Positions 43,301-49,903 of a stretch of 61,642 nt of DNA are shown here, piece after piece; position 1 is the first letter of the stretch; every line of letters begins with the position of its first letter. A program made the translations under genes and the position numbers. The notes beneath the pieces were generated by a model. The model searched no databases, was not told where the DNA came from, and worked only from the letters and a program-made list of their open reading frames with translations. The stretch is from a virus. The stretch covers positions 1 through 61,642 of IMG/VR virus record IMGVR_UViG_3300034072_001227; one strand, 5' to 3'.

Positions 43301-44153
43301 GACGACGCGGGTCGCCGCGTCCAGCCCCAATCTCCTGCCCAATGGCGGGCTTGAGAATGGCTTCGCCAGCGGCGTGGGGTCGGCCGGCGGTTACAGTTTT
43401 GCCATCAGCGCTGATTGGGGGCCGATCGCTAGCACGACTGCAACCGGCACGCAGGTGTTTCAGTTCGCGCCGGTCGCAGCCAATGCCGGTCGGGTTTATA
43501 CGCTGGCCTGTGATTCCGTCTGCACCGGCTCGGGCAGCGCGGTTTATTGCGACATGCTGTTCCGCAACGCTGCCGGCGATATCCTGCTTGATAGCGCGCA
43601 GAACATACTTGCAACCGTCTCCGACTTCGACACCACCACCGGCCGGCGCGGGCAGATTGCCGTCACGGCTACCGCCCCAACGGGCACGACCAACATCGTT
43701 TGCCGCTTTGTAGGCGTGCCGCAAAATGGAGGCACGGTCGGCTTCCGGCAGATGAAGCTGGAGCGGGGCAGCACCTGGTCGCCCTACAGCGCCGAAGCAA
43801 GCATCACGCAGAGTTTCTCGACGCTCTCGACCCTGGGAACGCAATATGCCTCGCTCTCCAGCACCGTGGCGACCCAGGGCGTAAGCATCAGCACCCAGGC
43901 GACCGCGATCACGACAATCCAAGGCAATGTGGCGACGGTTCTCGGCCGCTGGGGCGTTGAAATTGACGTGAACGGCTACGTCAGCGGAGTGGCGATGAAC
44001 AATAACGGCCAGCGCTCTGACTTCGCGGTGCGTGCGGACAAGTTCTCGATCATCCCACCATCCAGCACAGGTGAACGCTTCGAATACAGCGGCAACAATA
44101 TCAGGATCTACCATCCCAACGGCAACATAGCCATTCGTCTGGGGGTAGCCTGA
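37350..44153 (+). CDS. Tail-tip hub and central fibre protein with repeated modules
   Basis: Codes for 2267 residues. About 1-440: a beta-rich hub-like part (PAISMDIGTPQVDGKIRAGRATF, TSDLEKPLLNSDFSGLGG). From about 475: heptad coiled coil with repeating TVSTQGASI/LQTT units. Six modules beginning NLLxNGG(L/P)EN start near residues 665, 898, 1223, 1491, 1730 and 1991; each is about 150 residues, ends near KLExGxxWxPYS, and looks like a jelly-roll carbohydrate-binding domain. The C-terminus (EIDVNGYVSGVAMNNNGQRSDFAVRADKFSI) matches the end of J-type central fibres (DUF1983). Likely the receptor-binding protein. Confidence 0.85.
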   Translation: MILPLFSSALIVIDAWSKGSGSRAPIYLADGPSPNTYGIAGYSWEPAVSDRPAISMDIGTPQVDGKIRAGRATFSIIKANVRSVDINALYLRSAPVRIYASMAEDLDLTKPEFDGRITSVRESEDGFTLFISAEVWTSDLEKPLLNSDFSGLGGINGDISLRGTLRPAGFGAKENIPPVWFDLTDNIGQIDGYGNTLAITRLMEGASDMGPRVDDYPTYAALKAAIVAKVIGPGQWGTCVAQGLVGLGSPPAGVITANATFGSNRIGQICRRIITTHAGVDVSRVDVAAFDAVDVALPYAVSYWTSSQRTVLDLFEKLALSAISTPLVTLQNRISISRAVTGAPVGTLDCSGAQEPRVTTSQTAELSAPYTAIKARSARPAAVLSIDQVFFIDDLIEVGVFEVDATYYAGNIVTMANGSRWLFISETPKAGSVPSDSNTDWQRLADAITAGNITYEDGTPVEALKPAEPGATDGMNDEERDEFDQLAADTATAQTNIAAAQAQIAAIQSSVAADFSAVNAEVDALQGAMTTAQGNIASIQSAQSDLSQSVAALAADMSAAEGSISNLQTSVNASLSALNSDVDALETQAAGIAASVTGLNTQVGSINTNVSALTTRIADAEGDIDSLQSTVASQGAAITANATAITNAQGSLAEYSLRLSSNRRNLLPNGGPEALLRGWTGSATWTVNTNNSEGAYFLCTPTASGTFVLTSDAIPMEASVALTLGYETRNTGATSYCDIQCYDASGANLMDGGQNAAASGTVWGDRAGRAFTLTTPANTASVRVRLVCVATSASDRARIRQVKLEKGTTWSAYSNDASVAQAFTAISSAEANVASLQTTVATQGASISSNATAITALTGRTATLETTVSSQGATIGTLQSAVSTANGNIASLTTRVNVSQTNLLPNGGLENGFSGAITSGSFSWSNAPEWGPIATTSTNGTQIFEFADITAVQVGATYWISCDPLALGASSIYCDLLFLDASGNVLLDGGQNSQAGPFNFSANDTRRSLIAVPAVAPSGTTKIRPRVVANVVSNQVAGFRRVKVETGNSWTPFSSEASLFSNWSATNTATASVASLTTTVSTQGASISSAQTAITTLQGSVSSLQTTVSTQGASITTLQSTTSTHTGQIAQHTTDIATANSNISANAQAITTANGNIASLTTRVSSAESSISSQATAITGLTGRTATLETTVSSQGASITSLQTTTSTTSANLATLTTRVNAASTNLLKYGGFESGATGWVVVGAASWGAVNGFWGPFVNTAGLSNGNAGLQSEQFDASPGQAWTASVDAEFLATAGQMYLQMAFLVSGSWTTVGTVYKTRGAGFTSTSDGRLRTTQTAPANTTKVRIQMGVVNVAGVTNCGFRQAKLEVGSVMSPYSNEASVYQTIQTLTTATGSLATLSTTVSTQGSSITSLQSSYTSLSGSLASLTTRVGTAESSITSLQSASTTQAGQISTLQSTVATQGSSISSNATAITTLQGNVANLTTRVNAAQTNLLVNGGLENGFAGAISDGGFTYGNWGTWGPNASTSTNGQHVFQFGDITQVQVGATYWISCDPLALGGSDICCDLLFLDASGNVLLDGPQNTQAGPFNYSTDDTRRGLIAVSAVAPSGTMRIRARIIGNVVSGATIGFRRVKVEMGTSWTGFSSEASIVQSFTAYSGLDSSLATLSSTVSTQGGSITSLQSSFTSLNGTVSSLSSTVSTQGTSISTLQTASSTQSGQIATLQTQIVLGGNLLQNTDFAVDTSGWFFNQSGSSHTGARDLLGDAYRLPNEHTLGIRQGDTNSTAYAFWQSTAVAVEPGKYYEASCLGANVNANLTIYLRFQDANGGTVQDFTAAKTSDSQGATLSAFLPLFRRGLAPAGATKVVVILLKNSTKAGSESYGWFTRPQLAQVPGLTGGPVAYSPGSASTTISTQATALSNATSSLASLTTTVNTQGATISSQATAISTLEGQQSSLSSTVSAQGAAISSLQTTTSTLQGNVASLTTRVAASSPNLLPNGGLENGFASGVGSAGGYSFAISADWGPIASTTATGTQVFQFAPVAANAGRVYTLACDSVCTGSGSAVYCDMLFRNAAGDILLDSAQNILATVSDFDTTTGRRGQIAVTATAPTGTTNIVCRFVGVPQNGGTVGFRQMKLERGSTWSPYSAEASITQSFSTLSTLGTQYASLSSTVATQGVSISTQATAITTIQGNVATVLGRWGVEIDVNGYVSGVAMNNNGQRSDFAVRADKFSIIPPSSTGERFEYSGNNIRIYHPNGNIAIRLGVA
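39341..43800 (+). repeat. Six diverged fibre modules with coiled-coil linkers
   Basis: Module starts lie near 39341, 40045, 41020, 41822, 42540 and 43322. Modules two and four are close copies even at DNA level, sharing GTTGGCGCGACCTA and GGCAATGTGCTGCTCGATGG (the latter near 40296 and 42071). Linkers carry many variants of ACCCAGGGCGCGTCGATC. This is intragenic duplication that could drive host-range change by recombination. Confidence 0.75.
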
Positions 44154-44461
44154 TGGCCGCTGTCTTCGAAGTCTGGGACCCGAATGGGCGGCTGAAGGTA
44201 AGCCGCAGCACGCGCTTCCATATGATCCTTGGAACCACCGCGATCGGCGGCGCAGGCTTTGCCAAGACCGGGTCTATCGCGGTGCCGCAATTCGCCCTTG
44301 GCGATCCGTTCATCTTCACCCGCTTCGCCGGAATGCCGGATATCGATGGCTATATGCCTTCTGTCTGGATCGACGGCCAGTCCATTTACTGGTCCTACCG
44401 GGCGGATGGGTCTGCTGTCTTTGAGCGACCCTATGTCTTCATCACTTACGGGCTGATCTAA
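44153..44461 (+). CDS. Tip-associated hypothetical protein
   Basis: Codes for 102 residues, beta-rich and aromatic (FEVWDPNGRLKVSR, MPSVWIDGQSIYWSYRADGS). Overlaps the fibre stop by one base, so it is coupled to it. Probably a small tail-fibre accessory or fibre tip protein. No enzyme motif. Confidence 0.65.
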   Translation: MAAVFEVWDPNGRLKVSRSTRFHMILGTTAIGGAGFAKTGSIAVPQFALGDPFIFTRFAGMPDIDGYMPSVWIDGQSIYWSYRADGSAVFERPYVFITYGLI

Positions 44462-45192
44462 TGGGCTATCTGACAATGTACCGCGAGGATGGGAAGCTGA
44501 ATTTCGACAGCGATTTCCCGACCTATTATCTTCACTCGAAAGGCACGGCCACCACCAAGGCAAGCATTGGCGGCCCGACCCTGCCCAGCTCGATCGAAAT
44601 CCCTATCCGAAGCCAATATGACCTGATGTATATCGCGGTGCGCGCGTCGTTTGCTGTCGGCAAGATCGGGCAGCGGCAGGTGGGGGACGTCTGGCAGGAA
44701 GTTTACGGCTGTGAGGGCGCCGTGGGCCAGCCAGTGGATTGGTGGGCGTTCGCGCCCGCCGACGAACTGGTCCCGTCCCCCGTTGGCCTGACGACATGGA
44801 ATCCGCTGACGCAAAAGGTCACCTACTCCAGCGACTTCGACAGCCTGCGCGTGGTGCCAAACCCAGGCGGATCGACCTATCCGGCCGGACGCACTTATGC
44901 CTCCATTCAAAGCGGCTTCGTCGGATACAAGCATTACTCGGACCAGTATCGGCGCAACGGCGTCCCTGTCGTCGACCCCGACGCATTCGACGATGATGCT
45001 CAATGGTCTGTGCTGGTCGACAGCAAGATCGAGGGCGCTTTCTGGTCCGGCACCACATTCGGCACCGCCGATATCTCATGGAACGATGTCTATGAGAGCC
45101 TAAACTATGGCCGCACGCCGATCCTGCCGCCCGGCAAGGAATGGGACGTAACCGCTGACGGCTTTCTGATCGTCGACGTGACCGACCTCTAG
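44461..45192 (+). CDS. Tail fibre/tip protein
   Basis: Codes for 243 residues. Begins GYLTMYREDGKLNFDSDFPTY, beta-rich with many aromatic residues (PVDWWAFAPADELVP). It follows the fibre and its small partner with touching reading frames, so it is most likely part of the tip complex. Not recognised as an enzyme. Confidence 0.65.
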   Translation: MGYLTMYREDGKLNFDSDFPTYYLHSKGTATTKASIGGPTLPSSIEIPIRSQYDLMYIAVRASFAVGKIGQRQVGDVWQEVYGCEGAVGQPVDWWAFAPADELVPSPVGLTTWNPLTQKVTYSSDFDSLRVVPNPGGSTYPAGRTYASIQSGFVGYKHYSDQYRRNGVPVVDPDAFDDDAQWSVLVDSKIEGAFWSGTTFGTADISWNDVYESLNYGRTPILPPGKEWDVTADGFLIVDVTDL

Positions 45193-45234
45193 CGCTATCA
45201 TTCTCGACGTAACCAACTTCTAAGGAGAACGACT

Positions 45235-45654
45235 TTGTTGAAACTGAACCTTGCCGCCGGTGGCCGCCTCGAACTGCCGGCCTATGGCCTGTTCGCGGTT
45301 ATGAAGCCCAGCGATGGCAAAAACCCTGCAGCTGTCGTGTACGACATGGGCGCCGGCCTCCAGATCGACCAGCTGTCCGACCAATATGGTTTTGTCCGCA
45401 AGCTCGCCCTGGATGGCGCCGCCTTCGAAAACCCGATCGAGGTCGAGATCGTGGAGAAGGTCACCGGGGAAGATGGCGTCACCGACGCCGTCCGGGGCAA
45501 GGTCACTATGTCGCGCAACTCGATCATCGGCCGCCGCGACATCGCCGCCGGCGCGGATGGTGAGCGCGCGCAGATCTTCGTCCAGTTCGGCGCGGGACGC
45601 ATGACGCTGCTGGTCAGCGAAAGCCTTGATGAAATGGACGGCGTCGAGAGCTAG
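45235..45654 (+). CDS. Hypothetical tail-module protein, TTG start
   Basis: Codes for 139 residues. AAGGAG lies 7 bases before TTG at 45235; the next codon is also TTG. Beta-rich (GGRLELPAYGLFAVM, FENPIEVEIVEKVTGEDG, RMTLLVSESLDEMD). Unknown; likely a structural accessory. Confidence 0.6.
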   Translation: MLKLNLAAGGRLELPAYGLFAVMKPSDGKNPAAVVYDMGAGLQIDQLSDQYGFVRKLALDGAAFENPIEVEIVEKVTGEDGVTDAVRGKVTMSRNSIIGRRDIAAGADGERAQIFVQFGAGRMTLLVSESLDEMDGVES

Positions 45655-45709
45655 GCGCCCGCAAAGTCAGCGACGCCGGCCTGATCCTATTGGCTCGAAG
45701 GAGAAGCAT

Positions 45710-45916
45710 ATGATTATCGTAGTTGCCTTGATCATCCTCGCCCTGCTGATGTTCGGCATCGATGGGTTGCATCGACGCATCAGAAATCTTGAAATCGCTA
45801 GCAGCACGAAATCCGGCCAGATCGCCACGCTGCAATCGGCGGTTTCGACCCAGTCCTGTTCGATTGGTTCGAATGCGGCGGACATCGCCGATCTGAAAAC
45901 CCGCCTAGCTTCCTGA
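45710..45916 (+). CDS. Membrane-anchored miniprotein with fibre-type coiled-coil repeat
   Basis: Codes for 68 residues from ATG at 45710 with AAGGAG upstream. Residues 2-18 are one hydrophobic helix (IIVVALIILALLMFGID), then a basic turn, then a coiled coil (GQIATLQSAVSTQSCSIGSN) that repeats the linker motif of the 2267-residue fibre. The frame upstream of 45710 has no start with a good site. A membrane protein that can pair with the fibre coiled coil could act in assembly or superinfection exclusion (inference). Confidence 0.65.
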   Translation: MIIVVALIILALLMFGIDGLHRRIRNLEIASSTKSGQIATLQSAVSTQSCSIGSNAADIADLKTRLAS

Positions 45917-45927
45917 GGAGAATGACC

Positions 45928-46230
45928 ATGAGCACTGCAAACCCGACCCCGGCCGAGCTGCTGGCCCAACGCGACGAAATCGATCGCCAGATCGCCATCG
46001 CCAACCTCGACGGCCTCAAGGCCATCCAGGCCGCGCTGAAGTCCGGCAAGGTCGCCACCCTCGCCACCGATCTGGAAGCGCTGCTGTCCCAGCTGGCGCC
46101 GTCCAGCGAGATGGGATCGCCGCACAGCCAGGCCAACAATGTCATTACGTCCGTCCGCAACGTCAGCAACTTCTTCGACAGTGAAGTGGCGCGCGTGCAG
46201 GCGATTGTCGACGCCGCCTCTCAGGAATGA
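45928..46230 (+). CDS. Hypothetical helical protein
   Basis: Codes for 100 residues from ATG at 45928; GAGGAG is 7 bases upstream, while an ATG at 45922 is too close. Helical throughout (AELLAQRDEIDRQIAIANLDGLKAIQ). Followed by an 8-bp hairpin. Unknown. Confidence 0.6.
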   Translation: MSTANPTPAELLAQRDEIDRQIAIANLDGLKAIQAALKSGKVATLATDLEALLSQLAPSSEMGSPHSQANNVITSVRNVSNFFDSEVARVQAIVDAASQE

Positions 46231-46240
46231 CCAATCGGCT

Positions 46241-46272
46241 GGCGCGCGGTGTCTGAGCAGGCTACGCGCGCC
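46241..46272 (+). terminator. GC-rich hairpin, possible terminator
   Basis: GGCGCGCG and CGCGCGCC pair perfectly around a 16-nt loop between two tail genes. No U-run, so function as a terminator is uncertain. Confidence 0.4.
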
Positions 46273-46324
46273 ACGCTGGTTCGGTCCCAGATAATCCGCT
46301 ATAGGGCGCACAGGAGGCCCCTAT

Positions 46325-46702
46325 ATGCCCGCTCTTCCAGCTGATATCGCGAAATACACGACCAACGGCGTCGTGGTCACAGCCAAGGACGACACGATCC
46401 TTGACCGCTTCCCGGATGCAATCGACGCTTCGACCGAAGAGATCGAAATGTTCTATGACTCCGCTGACGATGCGCGGACCGTCACCAACGCGCTATTCGC
46501 CATCCGATCGAAGATCGCCCCCGCTCACATCGCTGTCGAAGTTCTCGAGGGGCTGAGCCTTGGCAACAGCATCCCGATCGCGCCGACAGCCCCGAGCTTC
46601 ACGGTCCTGGATGAGGACAAGCGGATCAACGAGAATATGCGGGTGATCTCCTACGGCTATCAGATGGGCTCCGGCCGTCACAGCATCGAGCTCCACGCAT
46701 GA
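46325..46702 (+). CDS. Hypothetical tail-tip protein
   Basis: Codes for 125 residues with AGGAGG upstream. Mixed alpha/beta (VVVTAKDDTILDRFPDAIDASTEEIEMFYDSADDA); no motif recognised. Overlaps the next gene by four bases, so the two are probably made together. Confidence 0.6.
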   Translation: MPALPADIAKYTTNGVVVTAKDDTILDRFPDAIDASTEEIEMFYDSADDARTVTNALFAIRSKIAPAHIAVEVLEGLSLGNSIPIAPTAPSFTVLDEDKRINENMRVISYGYQMGSGRHSIELHA

Positions 46703-47781
46703 GCGTCGGCATCTCTGTAACCAGCGTCACCGCGACAAGCGCGAACATCACGCTGAGCGGCAAGGCCGGGACCAGGACAGAGCTGCAACTCTCGACGCGC
46801 CCCGACTTCTCGCGCTCGGCCTCGCCGCGGTTCGATTCCGCCGCCGGCACGACAATGACCCTGTCGGGGTTGAACGCGGGCACCACCTATTATGCCCGAG
46901 GGCGCAACTGGACGTCCGCCACCGTCAATGACGGCTGGGGGGCGGTGACGCCGATCCGCACCTCGGCTGGCGCCGCTTGGGCGGATGATACGGGCAACAT
47001 CATTGTCGATAAGGCGATCCTCGCCCGCCCGCTGCCTTTCCTTGCCGTGACGGCCAATGGTGCTGTCGCCGGCCACCCTGCTGTCAATGTCGGCGTTCCC
47101 AGCCCGGTCGCATGGTGGAACCTCAACACCGGCGGTTCTCATGCCATCACTATCCAGATAGGCGGAGATCCGATCGACACGATCGCGCTGCTCAACACCA
47201 ATCTGCCGGAATCGTCTTCGATCACCGTCAAGGCGGGTAGCACGGCGGCGATCGCGGAAGGCTCCAGCCCGGCGTTCACCTTCACGGCGGCGGCTGGTCG
47301 CGCTTCCCCGAACCTGCCCAGCCGCCCGGGATATCACAGCCTCATCCGCCTGGCGGCGCCGCAAGCCTATCAGTTCTGGCGCATAGTCATCACCGCGACA
47401 GTCCCGGGCAACGTCTTTGCCTGCGACCATATCGTTCTGGGGCTCAACCAGGCGACCCGTGCGCATGCTGTCGACCGCAAGGAAACGCCCGTGGATCTCG
47501 GCCAGTATAAGCGGCTTCGCTCCGGCGTCCTCGATCGCCAGCCCGGCCTCATCATGCGCCGGCAGGAGTTTGAGCTTGCCATGCTCACTCAGGATGAGTT
47601 CCAGAAGAACTATTCCGAGCTATGGAGGGAGCAGTCGTCGATGATGCTCGCGGTCCCCAATGGCAAGGCTGGCCCCTATATCCACGACCGGATCGCCTAT
47701 GGGGACTTCGCTGGCGGCGGAACTTCCCAGCCATATTCAAATCGCTACGTGCGTCCCTTCACGATAGACAGCCTGATCTGA
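46699..47781 (+). CDS. Tail protein with fibronectin type III domain
   Basis: Codes for 360 residues. Residues 3-90 form an FnIII domain (SVTATSANITLSGKAGTRTELQLS, GTTMTLSGLNAGTTYYARGRNW), followed by a beta-rich domain with YQFWRIVITATVPGNVFACDHIVLGL. It resembles distal tail or tip accessory proteins that decorate or adhere to surfaces. Last structural gene before the lysis cluster. Confidence 0.7.
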   Translation: MSVGISVTSVTATSANITLSGKAGTRTELQLSTRPDFSRSASPRFDSAAGTTMTLSGLNAGTTYYARGRNWTSATVNDGWGAVTPIRTSAGAAWADDTGNIIVDKAILARPLPFLAVTANGAVAGHPAVNVGVPSPVAWWNLNTGGSHAITIQIGGDPIDTIALLNTNLPESSSITVKAGSTAAIAEGSSPAFTFTAAAGRASPNLPSRPGYHSLIRLAAPQAYQFWRIVITATVPGNVFACDHIVLGLNQATRAHAVDRKETPVDLGQYKRLRSGVLDRQPGLIMRRQEFELAMLTQDEFQKNYSELWREQSSMMLAVPNGKAGPYIHDRIAYGDFAGGGTSQPYSNRYVRPFTIDSLI

Positions 47782-47938
47782 CGGAAAACTGCGGTTTCCG
47801 ATAAATCGGTGCGAGCAAGCGTCGAGAAGGGCAAACTCCAATACGAACAGCTTAACGGCTGGCTTTGGTGCTGATATGGATCAGCCTCCAGCGGGAATTA
47901 TGCAATTTGCATAAAATGCAAAGATGGAGACGATCAGC
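47782..47938 (+). promoter_or_regulatory. Control region before the lysis cluster
   Basis: Contains a 6-bp hairpin CGGAAA/TTTCCG right after the tail gene stop (47782-47800) and an AT-rich perfect palindrome TTATGCAA-T-TTGCATAA (47898-47914). A promoter for late lysis functions would fit here, with the palindrome as an operator. No clear -35/-10 pair was fixed. Confidence 0.5.
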
Positions 47939-48160
47939 ATGACGCCAAAGGAAACTGCGCTCGAGATCGCCGGCAAGCTGCGCGAGGCCGAAGCCGCTTC
48001 GCTCAGCCCGGAACTTGAGGAATTGCACAAGTCGCTCTGGGCTGGGATCTGGCGCCACGCGGACATCCTGGGCCTGACCGAAGATGATCTCAATGAGATC
48101 GGTAACGCTGGTCGCGGCATGGCAGCGCGCGACGGCGAGCCCAAGGACCGGCCGGAATAA
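47939..48160 (+). CDS. Hypothetical protein, start of lysis cluster
   Basis: Codes for 73 residues from ATG at 47939 with GGAG nine bases upstream; ATG at 47924 would add five residues. Soluble and helical (ETALEIAGKLREAEAASLSPELEELH). Directly downstream of the palindrome at 47898. Unknown. Confidence 0.55.
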   Translation: MTPKETALEIAGKLREAEAASLSPELEELHKSLWAGIWRHADILGLTEDDLNEIGNAGRGMAARDGEPKDRPE

Positions 48161-48165
48161 TCGCG

Positions 48166-48639
48166 GTGCGGCCGGAGACGATCTTCTTCATCGGAATAGC
48201 AGCCCTTTGCCTGGGGCTGTCCAACGGTGCATCGGATGACGATCGCCCGGCCGCCCGCCTTTGCGCCGGCGCGCTGCTGTTCAACACGCTGGCGAGCAAC
48301 GCGGCTTGGTATCAGGGCATCATCTCCGGCGGCGGGGATGCGGCGGCCGTGTCGATGATCGTCATCATCTTCGCCCTCTTCCGTTACCAGCGCTCATGGA
48401 CGCTCCCTGTCGCCATCCTCGCCGTCACCTCGCTGCTGGTTCGCGGCATCTTCGACTCCATCGCGCCCGGCGCCCGCTGGTATCAAATATTCAGCGTCAA
48501 TGTGCTGTTCGTGCTACAGGTTTTCATCGTAGCGCTGGCTGCGATTTCCGGGGGAAGACGAGGTGAGCTTGATGTGGGGGATATTGGGGCTAGGCGCGAT
48601 AGTTGTGTTCATGGCGATGATCGCCGATCGGAAGATTAA
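48166..48639 (+). CDS. Multi-pass membrane protein
   Basis: Codes for 157 residues from GTG at 48166. Four hydrophobic segments (about 6-20, 34-52, 60-74 and 80-95, with another near 108-128). Adjacent to holin candidates and endolysin, so a role in lysis or membrane remodelling is possible. The C-terminal 26 codons overlap a miniprotein in another frame. Confidence 0.6.
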   Translation: MRPETIFFIGIAALCLGLSNGASDDDRPAARLCAGALLFNTLASNAAWYQGIISGGGDAAAVSMIVIIFALFRYQRSWTLPVAILAVTSLLVRGIFDSIAPGARWYQIFSVNVLFVLQVFIVALAAISGGRRGELDVGDIGARRDSCVHGDDRRSED

Positions 48640-48655
48640 CCGCCGGGGAGACTGA
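48563..48655 (+). CDS. 30-residue membrane miniprotein (candidate)
   Basis: GTG at 48563 preceded by GGGGGAAGACGAG; the protein is MSLMWGILGLGAIVV... with one hydrophobic helix and a basic tail (ADRKINRRGD). The stop is three bases before the next gene's ATG. Half overlaps the previous gene out of frame. It resembles tiny lysis-regulating or antiholin-like peptides in shape only. Confidence 0.4.
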   Translation: MSLMWGILGLGAIVVFMAMIADRKINRRGD

Positions 48656-48658
48656 GAG

Positions 48659-49165
48659 ATGGCAACGCAAGATCCCGGCTTCATGGACGTCGCAGCAGTG
48701 GCCGGCGCATGGTTGCTCCTGATGTGGGGCGTCCGCTTCTCGGTCTCAGCCGGATCAACCCTTGTCCCTCTCGCCCAGGCTGGCGGCCGCATCGTCCGCC
48801 ACTCCATGGCTGGCCGCGACGCGACGCGCGAATGGACCCGGGCTTTCGATGAGGTCTTCCTCACCCTCAACATGTCGCTCATCAAGCCATGGGCCGTCGT
48901 CATGCTGCTGGGCGGCATGGTGCTGATGGGGATGGGCTATGGCTTCAACGCGACCGGCGACGTCGCCCTGCTGGTCTCGCCGGCACATTCCGCCCGCCTG
49001 ATTCCGCTCGATCGCGTGCTCGATCTGATGTCCGCCGTCTTCGGCGCCCTCGGCATGGCGGGCGGCCTGGCGGCCATCTCGCCCAAGCCCACGACTAGCA
49101 TGCTCATATCGCTGGGTTTCACTCTAGCCGGTATCGGTATAGGGGTTATCTCGTTCTACTTCTGA
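48659..49165 (+). CDS. Multi-pass membrane protein, unknown
   Basis: Codes for 168 residues. Hydrophobic segments at about 9-26, 78-98 and 118-165 (two helices), with an amphipathic basic part between. GGGGAGACTGAGAG precedes the ATG. Unrecognised; part of the run of membrane proteins before the endolysin. Confidence 0.6.
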   Translation: MATQDPGFMDVAAVAGAWLLLMWGVRFSVSAGSTLVPLAQAGGRIVRHSMAGRDATREWTRAFDEVFLTLNMSLIKPWAVVMLLGGMVLMGMGYGFNATGDVALLVSPAHSARLIPLDRVLDLMSAVFGALGMAGGLAAISPKPTTSMLISLGFTLAGIGIGVISFYF

Positions 49166-49181
49166 ACGGGATCGCGCCATC

Positions 49182-49505
49182 ATGTGGGAAAAGATTGTTG
49201 CCGCATGGCCATATGGAGCGCTTGCCATCCTCGCCGTTCTATCGGGCCAGATCGCCCGGCTGGGGCACCGGGCTGAGAAGGGTCTCCCCCTCACCCGTGC
49301 CCGCCTCTTCATAGAACTTTCGATGCTTCCCGCGCTCGGCTCGATCGTCGGCGCGGTGGCAGCGGATCACGACCTTCCCATCTGGCAGATCCTGTCGCTT
49401 GGCGTGGCGGCTGGCTGGGGCGGCTTCGCGACGATCCGCTTCGTCCATGCCATCGTGGTCGACCTGCTGCGCTACATGGTTGAGAAGCGCGCCGGGCCGC
49501 GCTGA
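49182..49505 (+). CDS. Holin candidate
   Basis: Codes for 107 residues with three hydrophobic segments (about 7-23, 43-62, 68-90) and charged ends (RYMVEKRAGPR). ELSMLPALGSIVGAVAADHDLPIWQILSLGVAAGWGG recalls LydA-type holins. Size, charge distribution and distance to the endolysin fit a holin that opens the inner membrane. Confidence 0.6.
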   Translation: MWEKIVAAWPYGALAILAVLSGQIARLGHRAEKGLPLTRARLFIELSMLPALGSIVGAVAADHDLPIWQILSLGVAAGWGGFATIRFVHAIVVDLLRYMVEKRAGPR

Positions 49506-49561
49506 TAGCGCCTGCTGCCTCGCTGTGATAAATGGTTCGCCTCTATAACAGGGAGGCAATC

Positions 49562-49903
49562 ATGCCCGATCTCGATATCGAAAAGCCCGACACGCCGATC
49601 ATCGTCCCCACCACGCCGGTAGCTGCGCAGGCTTCCACCCTCACCCGCGACCTTCTCATCCTGGTCGCGGCCCTGCCCGGCCTGCTGGCTGTCCTGGGCA
49701 CGCGCGACCTGCTCAAGGTCATCGCCTACATCCAGAGCGTCGAGTTCGCGCCTGCGCTGGGCGTCATCGTCCTCACGCTGGTTGCCATCTGGCGCCAGAT
49801 CATCGCGCGTCGTGAGACGGCCAAGCTCCAGATCATGAACCAGTGGACGCCCTCGGCCATCTCCATGACGAAGAGCGAAGCCGCGCAGGAGAAGCTGCCA
49901 TGA
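49562..49903 (+). CDS. Second holin-like membrane protein
   Basis: Codes for 113 residues from ATG at 49562, preceded by GGGAGG. Two hydrophobic segments (LLILVAALPGLLAVLG and FAPALGVIVLTLVAIW), acidic N-terminus, basic middle and soluble C-terminus. Four-base overlap with the endolysin, so it is probably the pinholin, antiholin or main holin partner. Confidence 0.6.
   Translation: MPDLDIEKPDTPIIVPTTPVAAQASTLTRDLLILVAALPGLLAVLGTRDLLKVIAYIQSVEFAPALGVIVLTLVAIWRQIIARRETAKLQIMNQWTPSAISMTKSEAAQEKLP

Noticed and set aside
42465-44114. A 549-codon minus-strand frame under the fibre gene
   Set aside because: Shadow of the repetitive fibre sequence; Arg/Ala-rich repeats simply mirror the fibre modules.
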